From Allomyces macrogynus ATCC 38327 (Eukaryota; Blastocladiomycota; Blastocladiomycetes; Blastocladiales; Blastocladiaceae): a stretch of DNA of 11,038 bases. Both the position numbers and the translations under genes were made by a program. Where the stretch lies: contig GG745392.1 in assembly GCA_000151295.1 (NCBI GenBank), forward strand, positions 43,208-54,245. Reading direction: 5' to 3'. The notes under the pieces are model-generated. The model was not told the origin of the DNA and ran no database searches. It saw only the letters and a program-made list of their open reading frames with translations. Positions 8,762 to 11,038 of the stretch are shown here, in pieces (the stretch's first letter is position 1; each line of letters begins with the position of its first letter).

Positions 8762-8860
8762 CTGAGGCTTGATTGGGGCTGTGTCGGCCAGCTTGGCCTC
8801 AGCCGTCTTCGCAAGGACGCCCCATGGACGAGGCGTCCCCCTTATGGTTCGCCAACCATA
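8762..8860. repeat. Three consecutive perfect 7-bp inverted repeats
   Basis: CTGAGGC (8762-8768) pairs with GCCTCAG (8796-8802). GGACGCC (8815-8821) pairs with GGCGTCC (8832-8838). TATGGTT (8843-8849) pairs with AACCATA (8854-8860) around a 4-nt loop. An alternative inner stem, GGCCA/TGGCC at 8786-8798, competes with the first. The cluster lies 235-335 nt upstream of the haspin start codon. Confidence 0.6.
8772..8776 (-). promoter_or_regulatory. CCAAT pentamer upstream of haspin
   Basis: The minus strand reads CCCCAATC here, about 245 nt before the haspin ATG and in the gene's orientation. CCAAT is bound by the NF-Y/HAP complex in fungi and animals. It is a five-base match only, so it is weak evidence. 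No clear TATA box was seen nearer the start. Confidence 0.2.
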
Positions 8861-9270
8861 GATTGCTCCAGGGCAACCTCTCATTTGTATCAGGAATGTC
8901 GTGTGGGCCAGGCTCAGTGGTCATGGTCCGCACTGTCATTACAGGCTCTGTCAGGTAGGGGTCTCCTCACTGTGTCTCCACCGCAGTGTCAGAAGGACAA
9001 TCGGCCGAGCAAGGTCAACCCTGGTATCCCATCGTCTTTTGCGCCAGCGCTGTTGAAAACATTTGCGACATTGCGCTTGGATGGTGATCGGCACTGGCGA
9101 TACAAAAATGGAGCGACCGCGCCTTTTTCCAACCATCTACTTGCGCCCCACGCCTGCTGTGCGCAAGCTAGTGCTCAAGTGTGTCTTGGTTGCATGGTGC
9201 ACTAGAGCATGAGCAGTCTCCAAGAAGGTGACCATCGAATGTAACCAATCAGTCGACTGCTGTACGCAGT

Positions 9271-9480
9271 TTAAAAAGATGCGTTGCCAGCGACTGCTCG
9301 ATCAATTTGGTGGCAGCCACGCGCATGAGCTTGGGGCGCCACTGCTGTGCCAAGAAGAGAAGCTGTTGCGTGTGTTGACCATGATGTGACAAATGAGTGG
9401 AACAGCACGACCAAGGATTCCACTTCATGGCCAGCGCAGGCCTGACAAAAGAATCGCTCTGGCGCACTTGATCCAAACAT
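9271..9480 (-). pseudogene. Possible decayed LINE reverse-transcriptase tail fragment
   Basis: A 69-codon minus-strand frame contains APERFFCQACAG, HEVES and LVVLFHSF. Non-LTR retrotransposon reverse transcriptases often end in a zinc-knuckle of the form CxxC, then E-S/T, then His and Cys. Here the first Cys pair and the E-S step are visible, but the later His and Cys positions read Val and Phe. The frame has an upstream TAA and no reverse-transcriptase catalytic core nearby. It is either a short relic or a coincidental resemblance; the length is too small to decide. Confidence 0.2.
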
Positions 9481-9503
9481 GGCAGCTTTTCCATGTATTT
9501 ATC

Positions 9504-9577
9504 TGCCCAGGCCGGGGGGCGAACCCCAGAACTGAAGAGGGGTTGGCGTGACAGCAGACCAACTATACCACGATATT
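9504..9577 (-). other. Degenerate tRNA-like sequence (Asp/Val-type A-box)
   Basis: On the minus strand, TGGTATAGTTGGT (9570-9558) is an excellent A-box of the Asp/Val/Glu tRNA type. GGTTCGCCC near 9525-9517 is a good B-box at tRNA spacing. The overall length is 74 nt. The putative acceptor strands (AATATCG and CCTGGGC) do not pair, and the T-stem has one mismatch, so it is not a functional tRNA. A SINE head or tRNA pseudogene fits best. The possible LINE-like fragment follows in the same orientation. Confidence 0.45.
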
Positions 9578-9730
9578 CATTCTTCCAATCCGATTGATAT
9601 CAAGCCATTTCTTCATGTCTAAAGCTGGAGTCTCACCAATTCGACAGATTTGATGGTCAAAATGAACTATACTCCCCACACAAGCACAAACCTGTTGTTA
9701 TATTCATTGACTGGCCACACCCTGACGCCC

Positions 9731-10318
9731 TCATGATGTTCGCTGGCCCATGATGCTGGCGCCATTTAAACCAGGTGGAGAAGCTTTGTGGAGAGTCGAT
9801 TGATTTGACACGATGCTGTTTTTTTTCATTTTTAATGCGTTTTGCCTTGCAACCGCCCGCGTCAACTGGACTGACTTCCAGCCAGCAACGTAAGTCCATG
9901 CACGTCCGCCCGTGTCAGCCCTTTTCCGCACAAACCACGTCCACAGAACCACAACCGCAAAACCCCATCTATGCCATGCTGCACTCATCCTCTGTATCCG
10001 CTCGGCCTCGCGCACGCTCAACCTTGCCTCCAGTGCCGTACCAATCCTGTCCCACATCGCGCGACGATCGTCCGCACCTCAAGAGCCCGGTGACTTCTAC
10101 TCTCACGTCGTGATGAGCGACCACGAGCCCAACGGCCACCCAGGCACGAATTGGACGAGCTGCGCGGTCCGCATGTGATTGCGTACCTCGCACAGATGCG
10201 CGAGATGGGCGGGGGCGGGCGCGTGGGGCATGAGCGCGACGGGAGACACTGTAGCGCTGGGATGCCTGCAACGCGCGTCGGTACCATGTGCAAAGTGATG
10301 CGCAAGGACGGTGAGCAT
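9731..10318 (-). CDS. Possible small two-exon gene, unknown product (175 aa)
   Basis: Candidate exons 10318-10107 and 10046-9731, joined by a 60-nt phase-2 intron (donor GTGAGA, acceptor ACAG), would give 175 residues. Seen: a His/Ala/Pro-rich start, FVPGWPLGSWSL before the junction, a helical segment IGTALEARLSVREAERIQR, then a hydrophobic stretch WGFAVVVLWTWFV flanked by RK residues that could span a membrane. The last roughly 35 codons run into AT-richer DNA and look non-coding. The intron donor is weaker than the GTACGT type used by the two confident genes, and no clear CTGAC or CTCAC branch site is visible. The opposite strand also has protein-like frames here. I do not recognise a family, and upstream exons could exist. 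Confidence 0.2.
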
Positions 10319-10542
10319 GCGCGGTTATTGCAGCGGCCGAACGCGCGCCGTGGACCTTCAAACCAAATCCGTTTGCGACTTGAGGGCCAGGACCGAGACG
10401 TGCGGCACGACGAGGCGCGTGGTCGCTAGCGGCCTCAACCGGATGGGTTCACATTCTTGTCATCATGTCGTAGTTGGTTTTGGCAACTCGCACCTCCTGG
10501 CTGGTGCTCCATGCCGTTCCTCGGCGTGCAGCGCGCGCGTAG

Positions 10543-11015
10543 GTTCGTGGCCGGTCGCGGAACGACGAAACAGTGGTCCTCGATCTCGTTTTTGTGATTC
10601 CCATCCATTGCGGCGTTCAGCGACGGTCGTTCGCCGAGCAACAGGTAAGCGTCTTCTCCGCCCTTCAAGTCGCAGCCAGCCCGCACGGGTTCCATGCGAC
10701 CCCGTCGCGATATCGTTTTGATTCTGGAGCTCGGCCGTGTCGAGGACCGGCAGCACGCCGTGGCCGTCCTCGACGACTGGCTATCGCGGCGATTTCGCGC
10801 AAAGAAAGGGCTGTCGGCACGCGAAGTGGCATGGCCGCCGCTCACGAGCTCCACGGCCATGGATGGCCGCGTCAGCGGCGTCGTGCGTGGTGGAGCGTGA
10901 CGCGGTTCCCGTGCGGGCGGCCGCGGTTCGCTCGATGGGGCAACAAGGCATCCGCGTCGGGATGCTGTGCGAAGACGATGGGATCGCTTGGCGCGTCGCG
11001 CCGGGTGGGTGCTGA
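10543..11015 (+). other. Coding-like segment in three successive frames, gene model unresolved
   Basis: GC-rich, gene-like DNA. On the plus strand, protein-like stretches occur in turn in three different frames: from 10543 (VVLDLVFVIPIHCGV, RRSFAEQQ), then about 10700-10880 (IVLILELGRVEDRQHAVAVL, DDWLSRRFRAKKGLSAREV), then about 10884-11012 (MGQQGIRVGMLCEDDGIAWR). Each step shifts the frame by one, which fits either unrecognised introns or a decayed gene. The minus strand also has open frames of similar quality (for example LKGGEDAYLLLGERPSLNAA near 10600-10670). I recognise no domain, and the right edge of the window may cut a real gene. Confidence 0.25.
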
Positions 11016-11038
11016 CGGGCCGAGAACAGCATGGAAGG

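Larger units (their letters stand above)
8528..9840. other. Intergenic region upstream of haspin
   Basis: Holds the presumed haspin promoter and 5' UTR, three successive inverted repeats (8762-8860), a tRNA-like sequence (9504-9577) and a possible retrotransposon relic (9271-9480). The longest open frame is on the plus strand, ending at 9205, about 163 codons from ATG 8717. Its codon use is unlike the confident genes and I recognise no domain, so I do not call it. An inner frame from 8824 (MDEASPLWFANHR start) also looks protein-like but stops at 8958. From 9600 to about 9840 I see nothing notable. Confidence 0.6.

Noticed and set aside
8954..8990. A tiny intron (GTAGGG to CACCGCAG, about 32 nt)
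   Set aside because: It is about half the length of every supported intron here, and splicing it joins no continuing open frame.
8717..9205. Plus-strand protein gene of about 163 codons
   Set aside because: Codon use is unlike the confident genes, there is no recognisable motif, and it overlaps the hairpin cluster; kept only as a remark.
9504..9577. Functional tRNA-Asp or tRNA-Val gene
   Set aside because: The A and B boxes are good, but the acceptor strands are not complementary and the T-stem is imperfect.
1..11038. CRISPR arrays, rRNA genes, bacterial operons or defence systems
   Set aside because: No regularly spaced repeats, rRNA signatures or clustered same-strand small genes were seen; the introns and haspin mark the window as eukaryotic.

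Overview
This looks like nuclear DNA from a eukaryote with a compact, GC-rich genome, most likely a fungus and plausibly a zoosporic (flagellated) one. The evidence for a fungus is eight short spliceosomal introns (59-78 nt) with GTACGT-like donors, CTGAC/CTCAC-type branch sites and TAG/CAG acceptors, together with a haspin kinase whose start sits in a GGCACCATG context. A flagellated lineage is only an inference. It comes from the leucine-rich-repeat plus IQ-motif architecture of the first gene, which in animals is typical of centriolar and ciliary proteins.

Layout. (1) 74-3748, plus strand: an eight-exon gene for a 1065-residue protein with about eight N-terminal LRRs, three IQ-like calmodulin-binding motifs and a long Pro/Ala/Arg-rich tail. 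(2) 3749-5308: a less GC-rich intergenic stretch between two convergent genes. It has no convincing gene but contains two tRNA-sized, tRNA-like sequences, a 17-bp inverted repeat and a cluster of smaller hairpins. (3) 5309-8527, minus strand: a two-exon gene for a 1046-residue haspin-family kinase, the mitotic histone H3 Thr3 kinase. It has a long disordered N-terminal half, and its kinase signatures are essentially complete. (4) 8528 to about 9840: the upstream side of haspin, with three consecutive short inverted repeats, a third tRNA-like sequence and a decayed fragment reminiscent of a LINE reverse-transcriptase tail. (5) About 9840-11038: GC-rich, coding-like sequence whose strand and gene model I cannot settle. 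It could be a small minus-strand gene, the start of a plus-strand gene running off the window, or a decayed gene.

The two confident genes are tail to tail and show no operon-like relation. Both products would plausibly act around microtubule and chromosome biology (centriole/cilium, and centromere), but nothing here shows that they work together. I see no CRISPR array, rRNA, intact transposon or bacterial-type operon. The least explained material is the structured intergenic DNA, not a new multi-gene system.
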